A DNA stretch of 64,000 nucleotides, from positions 2,356,001-2,420,000 of the forward strand of contig NZ_CP010892.1 in NCBI RefSeq assembly GCF_000931465.1, written 5' to 3'. The position numbers were made by a program, and so were the translations under genes. Position 1 is the first letter of the stretch. Each line of letters begins with the position of its first letter. This DNA is from Pseudomonas sp. MRSN 12121. GTDB taxonomy: Bacteria; Pseudomonadota; Gammaproteobacteria; Pseudomonadales; Pseudomonadaceae. The notes below the pieces were generated by a model. It was not told the origin of the DNA. It ran no database searches and worked only from the letters and a program-made list of their open reading frames with translations. Of the stretch, positions 1-6,877 are shown piece by piece.

Positions 1-802
1 CGTGCAGGAAGACGAAGTCGTCGACGTAGCGGATGTAGTGTCGAGCCTTCAGCGTGTGTTTGGCGAACTGGTCCAGGGCGTCCAGGTACACGTTCGCGAA
101 GAACTGCGACGATAGGTTGCCGATCGGTAGCCCCAGGTACGCTGGCTGCGCAGTGAGCCGCTTGTGCTGCGGCACCCGGTTGAACAAGTGGGCCGGGCTG
201 CGCGTCTCGTAGTTATCCCTGGGATCGTGCATCAGCACCTGGAGGGCCAGTTGCAGCCACCAGGGCTCGCTGATCCGGTCGGTCAGCTGTCGAGCCAGAA
301 CGCGCTTGTCGATGGCGACGAAGAAGTTTGCGAGGTCGCACTTCAGGTAAAAGCCCGGTCGTAACCAGTTCTGCGTCTGGCTACGAATCTTCGATTCAAG
401 ACGCTTTGCGGCGTACAGCGTGCCGCGGCCTGGGATGCAAGCGCAGCTGTCCGCAATGAAAGTGCGCTCGATGGCCGGCCCGATGTGGTTGTACAGCAGG
501 TGATGAACTATGCGGTCGCGGAAGTCGGCGGCCCATACTTCCCGGGCCTTTGGTCTTGTCACGACGAAGCAGATAGAGCGGCCTGGCCGGTAAGTGCCGG
601 CGATCAGGTCGTCGTAAAGTTCCAGTAAGTTGATCTCCATGTCCTGCTCGTATCGCCGAGCGCTTGCGGTGTTCCGCTTGCGTCGTCGGCAATCGTAGTA
701 GGCCTGGACGAGATCCTCGAACTGGAAGGGAGCAACACTCGAATCTGCGGACAGGACGCACGAGCCGCTCGTTGTTCTTGTCGTTGTTGTTGAGCCAGCC
801 AT
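1..802 (-). CDS. DGR reverse transcriptase, C-terminus beyond window edge
   Basis: Group II-intron-related reverse transcriptase that copies the template repeat into mutated cDNA for retrohoming. The gene runs off the left edge, leaving about 267 residues. Visible motifs are CDLANFF (residues 155-161, first catalytic Asp at 156), IGNLSSQ (227-233) and YVDD (259-262). The SSQ form of the IGxxxSQ motif is the mark of DGR enzymes; other RTs have QGxxxSP. The start is uncertain. The only in-frame ATG that keeps the N-terminal helix is at 802, inside the template repeat, and it has a weak ribosome site. An internal ATG at 640 would remove conserved sequence. It follows the two target genes, avd and TR on the same strand, the usual DGR order. 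Confidence 0.95.
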   Translation of the reverse strand, partial: MAGSTTTTRTTSGSCVLSADSSVAPFQFEDLVQAYYDCRRRKRNTASARRYEQDMEINLLELYDDLIAGTYRPGRSICFVVTRPKAREVWAADFRDRIVHHLLYNHIGPAIERTFIADSCACIPGRGTLYAAKRLESKIRSQTQNWLRPGFYLKCDLANFFVAIDKRVLARQLTDRISEPWWLQLALQVLMHDPRDNYETRSPAHLFNRVPQHKRLTAQPAYLGLPIGNLSSQFFANVYLDALDQFAKHTLKARHYIRYVDDFVFLH

Positions 803-845
803 TCTCAAAGTCCATGTTGTAGGCGTTGTTGGCTGAGTACTGCGA
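744..845 (-). repeat. DGR template repeat (TR)
   Basis: Read on the minus strand, this 102-bp segment is rich in AAC triplets and matches two downstream-type copies at 1444-1545 and 2155-2254. There are 15 mismatches with the first and 14 with the second, and all 29 fall at template adenines (T on the plus strand). This is the signature of adenine-specific mutagenic retrohoming. The 3' 26 bp (745-770, minus-strand 3' end) are identical in all three copies and resemble an IMH element. The repeat overlaps the likely start of the RT gene. Confidence 0.96.
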
Positions 846-1014
846 CCTGCCGTGCTATCTACGTCGCTCTGCCGAAGGCGATGCCGATCAGCAGAGAAAC
901 TGCGCGAGACCAGCCCGAACGCTTTAGATCGGCGGTATCTCTGATGCGCATGGCGGTGTCCAACTGGACAGCGGCACGACCAGATTCAGCGCACAGGCAG
1001 GAGGGCCGTGACCC

Positions 1015-1374
1015 TCATGCAACGGGCGCGGTTGCGATTGCGGATTTCTTCCAGGCATTGGCCTGTCGGCCGACGGAGGCCGTGAGCTTCATTGCTTTGG
1101 CGTGCTGCCCTTTGCTGATCAAGCCCTTGTTCGTCAGGACGCGGAGCAGGTAGTTGAGCACCCAAACGCTTTCCAGAAGGAGGTTCAGGTGAGGCAGCTT
1201 CTCCCGCGCCATGTTGGCCCGGCCAATCAGCACCAGGACCTGTAGGCATTCGTCCCGGATTTTTGACCCGACAACCTGTTTCAGATCGCGAGGGATGTTC
1301 CTGACTAGGTCGAGCGCAAGTCCGAGCAGTTCTTCTGCCGTTCCGTGGATTTCCAGTTCCGTGTGCAGGGCCAT
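1015..1374 (-). CDS. avd: Avd-like DGR accessory variability determinant
   Basis: A 119-residue, all-helical basic protein of the Avd/S23-like four-helix-bundle family. It begins MALHTELEIHG and continues with four amphipathic helices and a Lys/Arg-rich surface. Avd pentamers bind the DGR reverse transcriptase and template RNA and are needed for cDNA synthesis. The ATG at 1374 is chosen because GAGGAGG lies 5 nt upstream; a TTG at 1404 would give a longer product but has no such site. The gene lies between the first target gene and the template repeat, the standard position. Assignment rests on size, composition and context. Confidence 0.9.
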   Translation of the reverse strand: MALHTELEIHGTAEELLGLALDLVRNIPRDLKQVVGSKIRDECLQVLVLIGRANMAREKLPHLNLLLESVWVLNYLLRVLTNKGLISKGQHAKAMKLTASVGRQANAWKKSAIATAPVA

Positions 1375-1395
1375 CCTGGCCTCCTCGAAAAGCGA

Positions 1396-1411
1396 GGGCG
1401 CCAAGGCGCCC
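1396..1411. other. GC-rich perfect palindrome downstream of VR1
   Basis: GGGCGCC-AA-GGCGCCC is a perfect 7-bp-stem inverted repeat about 33 bp past the 3' end of variable repeat 1 and just before avd. DGRs often carry a hairpin or cruciform shortly after the variable repeat that promotes target recognition. Here the distance is larger than in phage BPP-1, so a role is only an inference. Confidence 0.45.
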
Positions 1412-1431
1412 AGGAATGAATCATTGAATGA

Positions 1432-2019
1432 TCAGAAGTACTTTCTGCGGACAGGACGCACGAGCCGCTCGAGGCCCTTGCCGCCGTGGCTGAGCCAGCC
1501 ATGCTCAAAGTCCATGATGCAGGCGCCGTAGGCTGAGTACTGCGAACTGGTCCAGTGCCAGGGCTTGCTGAACAGGTGCGGCACCGTGATTTCGAGATGG
1601 GTCGCCTCACGCCTGGCCATTAGATAGAAGTCACTGTGTCCATCGCGTTCGAAGTTGGCGCAGAACTGGGCGGCAGGGTGGTCATGCTCTCGGTTGCTGC
1701 TTGCCAGGTAAGCGGTGTTGGCCTGCCCATCCCAGGGGGATTTTGCGCCATCGAGTTCTTGGCCGTAGCCGCCCCACTCAAGGTCTGCCTCGACATCTTC
1801 GCCCGTTGGCACGATCAGGTAATAGGGGCGGTCGCCGCCCTGGAACAGGCCGCCGTTGACGCCGCCTTCGCCGGGCCAGTATTCGCCGATTGCCGGGATG
1901 CCAGATGGCGCCGCTGCCGGCTTCGCGGAAACGCTCAGTTCGGTCAGCACTTGCAGCGCTAGTGCGGCATCCGGAGTGGTCAACATGGTTTCGCCTTTGC
2001 TTACGGTGATCAGTTGCAT
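1432..2019 (-). CDS. DGR target protein 1, C-type-lectin-like variable domain
   Basis: A 195-residue protein whose last 35 codons are variable repeat 1. The middle has a GEYWPGEGGVNGG motif followed by a Trp/Asp-rich stretch, like the DUF1566/CLec-fold variable proteins of phage DGRs. The diversified residues sit in a scaffold with invariant MDFE.GWL and ERLVRPVR, so varied side chains would be displayed on a fixed fold. AGGAG lies 6 nt before the ATG at 2019. No signal peptide or membrane segment is seen. What it binds is unknown; it is not part of the tail operon 30 kb away. Confidence 0.88.
   Translation of the reverse strand: MQLITVSKGETMLTTPDAALALQVLTELSVSAKPAAAPSGIPAIGEYWPGEGGVNGGLFQGGDRPYYLIVPTGEDVEADLEWGGYGQELDGAKSPWDGQANTAYLASSNREHDHPAAQFCANFERDGHSDFYLMARREATHLEITVPHLFSKPWHWTSSQYSAYGACIMDFEHGWLSHGGKGLERLVRPVRRKYF
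1444..1545 (-). repeat. DGR variable repeat VR1
   Basis: The 102-bp match to the template repeat sits at a constant offset of 700 bp with no gaps. The 15 substitutions are all at positions that are adenine in the coding-sense template; non-adenine positions are untouched. It covers the C-terminus of target protein 1. Identity stops abruptly at 1546. Confidence 0.95.
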
Positions 2020-2138
2020 GGGATGCTCCTACGCGTGGAATAGGGTGCAGGCGGCCGGCGCTTCCCGGCGCGCTTCTGGTCTGATCGTCATCCTGACGAA
2101 CCCGGAATCGCCTGCAAAAAAAGGATTGAAGAAGCGAA

Positions 2139-2615
2139 TTACTGGATGGGAAGGCTGCGGACAGGACGCACGAGCCGCTCGGTGCTCTTGGCGTAGAGGC
2201 TGAGCCAGCCATGCTCAAAGTCCATGAGGTAGGCGCCGTGGGCTGAGGACTGCGTGCTGAGCCAGTGGAAGCGATCATCGCGCAGGGTGACCAGGCCGTC
2301 GGCCTTAGCCGCCATCAGCAGTTGGCCTTCCAGGCAGGAAGGGATATGCGCTCCCAGCCCCAGGGCCTTGATAGCGATCTCGCTGCCAGCTTCGGCCATG
2401 GCGCGGGTGTTCGCCTCGCCGTCGCTGTAGCTGTCCGCCCCGGCGATCTTCGCGCCGTACTTACCCCATTCTCCGTTCAACTCGTTGTCGAGCAGCACCA
2501 GGGCGCGCTCCTCGCCGTTGAGCCAGTAGCGCGTGACGAAGGTGCCGCCGGCCAGTGGCTGGCCTCGCTCGGGAAGATCCGCGGCGGCGATTACTTGCTG
2601 GGTCGTTTGAGTCAT
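2139..2615 (-). CDS. DGR target protein 2, variable C-terminus
   Basis: A 158-residue protein ending in variable repeat 2. The N-terminal half (GGTFVTRYWLNGEERALVLLDNELNGEWGKY region) differs from target 1, but the C-terminal half shares the HW.S.QSSA.GA..MDFEHGWLS...ERLVRPVR pattern. The start ATG at 2615 follows TGGAGAAACACA. It is the promoter-proximal gene of the DGR cluster, with 119 bp separating it from target 1. Two targets fed by one template are less common than one. The ligand is unknown and no export signal is seen. Confidence 0.87.
   Translation of the reverse strand: MTQTTQQVIAAADLPERGQPLAGGTFVTRYWLNGEERALVLLDNELNGEWGKYGAKIAGADSYSDGEANTRAMAEAGSEIAIKALGLGAHIPSCLEGQLLMAAKADGLVTLRDDRFHWLSTQSSAHGAYLMDFEHGWLSLYAKSTERLVRPVRSLPIQ
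2155..2254 (-). repeat. DGR variable repeat VR2
   Basis: The 100-bp ungapped match to the template repeat is offset by 1410 bp. There are 14 differences, every one at a template adenine. The substituted positions overlap those of VR1 but several bases differ, so the two copies were mutagenised independently. Confidence 0.95.
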
Positions 2616-2675
2616 TGTGTTTCTCCAGGGTATGCGCCGCCCTCCGGTGACCGGATGCGCAGCGTTGGGTAGGGG

Positions 2676-2987
2676 TTATGCGTGGTTGATGGTGATGCTG
2701 TTTTCCTGGGCGATCATCTGCACCCGCTTCGGCCTCATCGACATCGCTGCGCCGATCTGCTTGGCGTTGAGGCCGTTCTCGGCATGCCTTCGAACTTCTG
2801 GGGCAAGTCGCGCCCGCTCGATCCGCAGGCGCTCCTGATGCCCTTTCGCGCCGTAGTCCATCGTTTCACCGCTGACGCCTTGGGTTATCTGCTGTGCCAC
2901 GCCGCCGCGGCTGAAGAACTGGTCCAGCTTGCGGTTCAGGTCGTCGATGATGCTGTCCCGCGGATGCGGCATTGGTTCCCCAATCAT
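2676..2987 (-). CDS. Small phage protein with possible HTH
   Basis: A 103-residue hypothetical protein. The C-terminal half (NGLNAKQIGAAMSMRPKRVQMIAQ, residues about 72-95) has the spacing of a helix-turn-helix, so a DNA-binding role is possible. It overlaps the stop of the upstream gene by 4 nt (ATGA at 2984-2987), implying translational coupling. It belongs to the leftward early operon that leads into the DGR genes. No named family was recognised. Confidence 0.7.
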   Translation of the reverse strand: MIGEPMPHPRDSIIDDLNRKLDQFFSRGGVAQQITQGVSGETMDYGAKGHQERLRIERARLAPEVRRHAENGLNAKQIGAAMSMRPKRVQMIAQENSITINHA

Positions 2988-3268
2988 TTCACCCGGCCCT
3001 CGATATCGACCTTTGCGCCGTCGGCGCGCGACTCCAGCTCCTGGGCCAGGTTGATCGCCGCCTTCCAGCTGAAGCGGAACCCCTTCACTTTTCCGGTTGA
3101 CCGCTCGATCACGTGGTAGGCATTCGAGCCCTTGGTCACGACCTGGAAGCGGACTTTGCTGGCCGGCGCCTCCTTGCCGATCATGGCGTAGAACTCGGCA
3201 GTGGCCGCGGTGGCGCGAATGTGAAGTGCGATATTGCCGTCGATACGAGCTTGCATTGCAGGGTGCAT
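2984..3268 (-). CDS. Hypothetical phage protein
   Basis: A 94-residue protein, first gene of a two-gene leftward unit after the terminator at 3375-3401. It has a soluble alpha/beta composition, with a KVRFQVVTKGSNAYHVIERSTGKVKGF stretch suggesting a short beta-sheet domain. It overlaps the next gene by 4 nt. The function is not recognised. Confidence 0.7.
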   Translation of the reverse strand: MHPAMQARIDGNIALHIRATAATAEFYAMIGKEAPASKVRFQVVTKGSNAYHVIERSTGKVKGFRFSWKAAINLAQELESRADGAKVDIEGRVK

Positions 3269-3374
3269 GGCTTATCCCTCGGTAGTGGGGTTGCGTTCAC
3301 TCGTCAGCACTCTGGCTGCCTGCCGGTTGCCGTTGGGCGCAGGGGAGAGTGCTGGCGAGTAAAGGCAGGCGTAA

Positions 3375-3401
3375 AAAAGCCCGATCGCTGACCGGGCTTT
3401 T
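3375..3401. terminator. Bidirectional rho-independent terminator
   Basis: AAAAGCCCG and CGGGCTTTT form a 9-bp stem around a 9-nt loop, with A and T tracts on the two sides. It separates the leftward genes 3615-4183 from the unit starting at 3268. Confidence 0.75.
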
Positions 3402-3614
3402 CTGTTGCTCACGGGTACCACCCTACGCGAGCGTTGATGCCTTCATTGGGAAGGGCTTTCAGGCTGGGCTACTTCATCATGGTGACTTCCTCTTGGGTGC
3501 GCCGCTGGAAGTGGCGGGCGCTCGCCGATCGCAAGGTGATGCAGGGGGCCGGCTCTGCCGGTGTGTGCTCATCCGCATCCCAAAGCCCGCTCCACGAACG
3601 GGCAGAGGTGATGC
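3402..3614. other. Gene-poor stretch with only tiny reading frames
   Basis: No convincing gene. On the minus strand a 33-codon ATG frame and a short frame interrupted by an amber codon after MMK are preceded by an AGAGGAAG ribosome-like site near 3495. They may be remnants of a small phage gene. Confidence 0.4.
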
Positions 3615-3776
3615 TCAGGCGACTTCAAGCAGGGCGATGGCGGTGCGGTAGCGCGCGGCGTTTTTGCGGTTGTTTTCGGCGCCTTCCAGGTCGCCCTCGG
3701 CCTCTTGGATCGGCGCGTTGGTTTCGGCGGTGGTGGCGAACCGGTCCAGATCGGCAATTGCGGCTTCGTGTTCCAT
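3615..3776 (-). CDS. Small acidic helical phage protein
   Basis: A 53-residue protein starting MEHEAAIADLDRF and ending AIALLEVA, rich in Ala and Glu and predicted helical. The ATG at 3776 follows GAGGAACACTCC; a longer start at 3803 overlaps the upstream stop. It is co-transcribed with the LuxR-type gene. The function is unknown. Confidence 0.6.
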   Translation of the reverse strand: MEHEAAIADLDRFATTAETNAPIQEAEGDLEGAENNRKNAARYRTAIALLEVA

Positions 3777-3799
3777 GGAGTGTTCCTCTGGGTTGTGAA

Positions 3800-4183
3800 T
3801 CAAGAAAGAAGATCGGGCGCCTCGGCGCGCCGGACGATGCGCACTTGTGCTGTTCGGCGCTCCGGCACACGACGATCACGCCGCATTGAGTTGTCGTCGA
3901 ACATCGAGTGCATGGCGATCAGCGCCGCCAGGAAGACGCACATCGGCGAAATGATCTGGCGGCGCATGGCCTCGGCCACCAGTGCGGTGCGCCGCGTCAC
4001 GCCGAGCTTGAACATCGCATTGGAGATACGCTTGACCACCGTGCCCGGCGCGATGCCAGCCTCCTTGGCGATCTCCTTTGCGGTGAAGCCCTGGGCAACC
4101 CAGAGCAGGAACTGAAGTTCTCGCGGTGCAAGGCCGCGTCCGAGGTGACCCTTCCATGCGCCGCTGTTGAGTGTGGCTTCCAT
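3800..4183 (-). CDS. LuxR/GerE-type HTH regulator (phage)
   Basis: A 127-residue protein with a GerE-like helix-turn-helix near the N-terminus: LAPRELQFLLWVAQGFTAKEIAKEAGIAPGTVV, residues about 18-50, where the T.KEIA...G...GTV core is typical. There is no receiver or ligand domain, so it is a stand-alone DNA-binding protein. The ATG at 4183 is preferred over the upstream one because GGGAGTC lies just before it. It is the first gene of a leftward early unit. The target is unknown. Confidence 0.75.
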   Translation of the reverse strand: MEATLNSGAWKGHLGRGLAPRELQFLLWVAQGFTAKEIAKEAGIAPGTVVKRISNAMFKLGVTRRTALVAEAMRRQIISPMCVFLAALIAMHSMFDDNSMRRDRRVPERRTAQVRIVRRAEAPDLLS

Positions 4184-4652
4184 CGTTGTGACTCCCGGTT
4201 GTTTTCCCGCTGCCACCGATGCGGTGGCAGAAGTGAAAAGATCCGTGTTGCCGGCCGGCGATCAGCTACTGGCTACGTTCTCGACGGCCTATTTCGTGAC
4301 AATCAGTGCACCACACCACCGGTATCCGGGTGACGTAGTTCGCTGATTGCGGTCCCACCAGGATCCGAGGTCGATACTGCAACGCTTAGGGAGGCTCCTG
4401 CCTATGAGCGTGCTAGCTACCTTTCCCACCAGGTGGTGTGTTGCGCTGGCTGTTAAAGAGCGGCGGTCCTGTTGAGGCCCTTCGCAGTGGATGCGTCTGG
4501 CTGCGATGGGCTGAATATGAACTACAGGTTCACATTGCGTCAAGTACCAAAAGTACATATTTTTTTTGAAGACTCACAGATCGGCAATTTGAGGGATCTC
4601 CGTAATGGGATTTACGAAGAACAAAAGGTTCGCTATGCTCGCCTCAAAATTA
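4184..4652. promoter_or_regulatory. Leftward early control region with operator-like palindromes
   Basis: A non-coding stretch holding TGAAC-TACAG-GTTCA (4518-4532), identical in its half-sites to the operator over the cI start, and AGTAC-CAAAA-GTACA (4543-4557), a related palindrome with the same 5-nt spacer. By analogy with lambda OL these would be repressor sites, though they lie 330 bp or more upstream of the leftward gene at 4183 and close to the rightward DUF1654 gene. No gene is seen here. Confidence 0.6.
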
Positions 4653-4668
4653 CTGTATGAATGTACAG
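4653..4668 (+). promoter_or_regulatory. LexA (SOS) box
   Basis: CTGTATGAATGTACAG matches the gammaproteobacterial CTG-N10-CAG SOS box with TAT/TA flanks. It lies 17 nt before the ATG of the DUF1654 gene, so that gene is probably damage-inducible. Confidence 0.75.
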
Positions 4669-4685
4669 GTATTGGAGGGGGGTTT

Positions 4686-5000
4686 ATGGCGCAGCAGAGC
4701 AAAAAGAACGACTCAGGAATCAAGCCGATGAATCCCATGGAGCGGCTTGTGCTGCGCGTGTCATCGATGATCAACCACCCGATTGCCCAAGAGCGGCGGG
4801 AGGTGAGGATTCATCGGCTTGATACGGACGGGGAGAGGGAGTGGTCGGAGATTCTTGGCGCGCTATCAGAGGCGGACGGCATCGACATGACATTTCACGA
4901 TGAAGACGAGTCAATCACGCTGCGCTGGGAGCCCTCTGTAGATGAAGAGCGCGTGGTAGTCGTAGAGGACGAGCCGACTCTGGAGACGGCGCCTTTCTGA
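4686..5000 (+). CDS. DUF1654 family protein, SOS-controlled
   Basis: A 104-residue acidic protein with the pattern of Pseudomonas DUF1654 proteins: MERLVLRVSSMINHP.AQERREV..HRL.TD...W.EIL..L.E.DGI...FHDD. GGAGGGG lies just before the ATG at 4686. A LexA box overlaps the promoter region, in line with the SOS control known for DUF1654 genes. It lies alone, convergent with cI across a shared terminator. The biochemical role is unknown; a link to prophage induction or repair is inferred from regulation. Confidence 0.82.
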   Translation: MAQQSKKNDSGIKPMNPMERLVLRVSSMINHPIAQERREVRIHRLDTDGEREWSEILGALSEADGIDMTFHDEDESITLRWEPSVDEERVVVVEDEPTLETAPF

Positions 5001-5013
5001 CGCACATAAAAAA

Positions 5014-5032
5014 GCCCGCTTAGATGGCGGGC
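5014..5032. terminator. Bidirectional terminator between DUF1654 gene and cI
   Basis: GCCCGC and GCGGGC form a stem around TTAGATG, with an A tract on the left and TTCT on the right. It lies between two convergent stops (5000 and 5052). Confidence 0.75.
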
Positions 5033-5051
5033 TTCTGAATCTACGGCCAGA

Positions 5052-5906
5052 TCAAACCAGGTTCGCGTTCCACACCAGCAGAACGCGGGCCTGGATATAG
5101 GTTTCATCAACAAAAATATCCTCGGCCTTGTGCTTCCGATTGTCGGAGATCATCTTAAATTTGTCCTTTCCCTTCATCTGTAGGCGCTTGATGTACTGGA
5201 AGCCCTGGTACGAGAAGAAGTAAATCCCGTCACCGATGAATTCCTTGATACTGATGTCGACCAGAAGGGGGTCGCCATGCTTCATGGTCGGCGCCATCGA
5301 CTGGCCCCAGCCCGTGATGATCTTCAGGTGATAGTGCTCTTTGAACTCGACGCCCATCGCCTTGAGCTGCGAAGGACTGACGCGCACATCCTGAAGCAGC
5401 TCAGGGTAGTCGTGATTGACTTCGCCGCCGCCCATGGCTCCGCGGATGTCGTAGTGAGCGATCCATACTTCGTCGCCTACCTTTCCGGGCCTGTAGGCGT
5501 CATTCACCAGAGCACCGCCGACTGACTCGAGTTCGTCGCCATTGGCAGCCGCCAGCAATTTCCTCCGCAGCTCGTCCGGCAGGCCTTTGCCCGCCAGCAT
5601 CTCGCGAACTTTATCGGCCGCCGTGGTTGCAGATTCTTGCGCGCCAGGGCTCACCGAAAGATCAGGACCCTCGCCGGAAGCATGCTGCAACCACTCGATC
5701 CTCACTCCGAGAAATGAGGCAATTGCCTGCATCTTGGCGGGCCCCGGGATTGACTCACCGTTCAGCCATTTGCTCGCAGCCTTGGGCGTGACCTTGGCAA
5801 TTTCAGCCAGGCGAGCGCCGGCCCCCCACTGATCAATGCCTTTTGCGGCAACTGACTTCTTGAGGCGGGAGGCAAACGCAGCGCGTATCTCTTCGATTTG
5901 AACCAT
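5052..5906 (-). CDS. CI-like phage repressor (XRE HTH + S24 peptidase-like)
   Basis: A 284-residue lysogeny repressor. An N-terminal XRE helix-turn-helix (about residues 12-65, LAEIAKVTPKAASKWLNGESIPG) is followed by a linker. The C-terminal S24 LexA/CI-type domain has GWGQSMAPTMKHGD (the Ser of GQSM is the nucleophile) and a Lys in the YIKRL strand. Such repressors dimerise, and RecA-stimulated self-cleavage releases them. The ATG at 5906 lies inside an operator palindrome and has no Shine-Dalgarno site, so the message is probably leaderless like lambda PRM transcripts. Longer in-frame starts exist at 5951 and 5990. Confidence 0.92.
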   Translation of the reverse strand: MVQIEEIRAAFASRLKKSVAAKGIDQWGAGARLAEIAKVTPKAASKWLNGESIPGPAKMQAIASFLGVRIEWLQHASGEGPDLSVSPGAQESATTAADKVREMLAGKGLPDELRRKLLAAANGDELESVGGALVNDAYRPGKVGDEVWIAHYDIRGAMGGGEVNHDYPELLQDVRVSPSQLKAMGVEFKEHYHLKIITGWGQSMAPTMKHGDPLLVDISIKEFIGDGIYFFSYQGFQYIKRLQMKGKDKFKMISDNRKHKAEDIFVDETYIQARVLLVWNANLV

Positions 5907-5970
5907 AGGTTCAATATCGCATGCCCTTGCATGTACTTTCAGTTCCGACATAACATGTACTGCAAGTTCA
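5898..5970. promoter_or_regulatory. cI/cro operator region, three sites
   Basis: Three 15-bp sites share a fixed 5-nt spacer: TGAAC-N5-GTTCA (5899-5913, within a 17-bp perfect palindrome with N5 core), TGTAC-N5-GTTCC (5932-5946) and TGTAC-N5-GTTCA (5956-5970). Centre spacings are 33 and 24 bp. The first covers the cI start codon and the last lies 20 bp before cro. The arrangement copies the three-site OR logic of lambdoid phages. Confidence 0.75.
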
Positions 5971-5990
5971 TATTTTCGCCTGGAGGCCAC

Positions 5991-6248
5991 ATGAGCCCGC
6001 TTAAGAAATCAATCAAAGACGCCGGCGGCGTTCCAGTGGTTGCCAGGGCATGCGGCAAGAGCCCGCGAGCCGTTTACAAGTGGCTGACTGCCGAATGCTT
6101 GCCGCGCACTGAGTACACCGGTGAGACCCGTTACGCCGAGCGTATCGCGGCACTGGCATCAGCCAATGGAAAGCCTTTCGAGCCTTCCTGGCTTCTGTCT
6201 GAAGCCCCCCCAAGAAATCGGTCCCCTGACGAGACGAATTATGCGTGA
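5991..6248 (+). CDS. Cro-like regulator
   Basis: An 85-residue protein with a short Cro/YdaS-type helix-turn-helix: SIKDAGGVPVVARACGKSPRAVYKWLT, residues about 5-32. The ATG at 5991 follows CTGGAGG. Divergent from cI with the operators between, it is the first gene of the rightward early operon and should repress cI for lytic growth. Confidence 0.85.
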   Translation: MSPLKKSIKDAGGVPVVARACGKSPRAVYKWLTAECLPRTEYTGETRYAERIAALASANGKPFEPSWLLSEAPPRNRSPDETNYA

Positions 6249-6311
6249 CCTGGCTTTGCGCCAGTAGAGACGTGAATTAGCTGTGAATTTAACCAGTAGG
6301 AGAGCGAAGAG

Positions 6312-6605
6312 GTGGGAATAGAGATGGTTGCAGACAGCTTGTTGGTCGCCTGCGGAGCTTTTGGTTTTTCTGCCTTCTGTTTCGTGGCTGGTTATGTCGC
6401 TGGCGGATCGAAGCGCGAGGGATCCGTAACCTTTCCTCTGGCGCACGTCAGCTTTGATCATTCGGCCAGCGATATAGACCGCTTGAAGCTTTTGGATGAG
6501 GCGCGCGCCGCCGTTCTGGATGGACGCTTAAGCCAAGCCAAGAACCTTAAGAATTACCGCGCCACCAATCAAGCCAGCAAGCCAGGGGATCCCCTTGAAG
6601 AGTGA
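6312..6605 (+). CDS. Small membrane protein (phage)
   Basis: A 97-residue protein with one N-terminal membrane segment (LLVACGAFGFSAFCFVAGYVAGG) and a soluble charged tail. The GTG at 6312 follows AGGAGAG with 7-nt spacing; an ATG at 6324 is the alternative. Its 3' end overlaps by 78 bp the end of the convergent gene 6528-6743. The function is not recognised. Confidence 0.6.
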   Translation: MGIEMVADSLLVACGAFGFSAFCFVAGYVAGGSKREGSVTFPLAHVSFDHSASDIDRLKLLDEARAAVLDGRLSQAKNLKNYRATNQASKPGDPLEE

Positions 6606-6743
6606 TTTCTTGTGCTTTTCCCAGAATGCGCGCATCGGCGGCCGATCAACTTGTAGCCAAGGTAATGGCTCATCAACGACCCGCCATTCGTCATCCCAGT
6701 GCTTGACCTTCCAGCGCGCCAGCAGCGCCTTGATTTTTTTCAT
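6528..6743 (-). CDS. Small protein with C-terminal membrane anchor
   Basis: A 71-residue protein: basic N-terminus (MKKIKALLARWKVKHW), acidic middle, then one hydrophobic helix (GIPWLAGLIGGAVILKVLGLA). The ATG at 6743 has GGAGACC upstream. It is the only leftward gene in the rightward early region and overlaps the preceding gene tail to tail. It could be a moron; the function is unknown. Confidence 0.55.
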   Translation of the reverse strand: MKKIKALLARWKVKHWDDEWRVVDEPLPWLQVDRPPMRAFWEKHKKSLFKGIPWLAGLIGGAVILKVLGLA

Positions 6744-6833
6744 GTCCGGTCTCCGTGACCTTTTCGTGTGGAAGCAAAAAGCTACCACGGATGCGCCGGA
6801 CACCCATAACGCCTGAGTCGCAGGCATAAAAAA

Positions 6834-6851
6834 ACCGCCTGGCAGGGCGGT
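6834..6851 (-). terminator. Terminator hairpin
   Basis: ACCGCC and GGCGGT form a stem around TGGCAG. The long T tract is on the minus strand, so it best stops leftward transcription; TCTTCT follows on the plus strand. Confidence 0.55.
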
Positions 6852-6877
6852 CTTCTGAAACAACAACGAGGTCGATT

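Noticed and set aside
396..815. Minus-strand frame of 139 residues starting MDFENGWLNNND
   Set aside because: Its start is the translated template repeat, which is not a gene; the rest is antisense-frame noise over the RT gene, whose own frame holds the YVDD and SSQ motifs.
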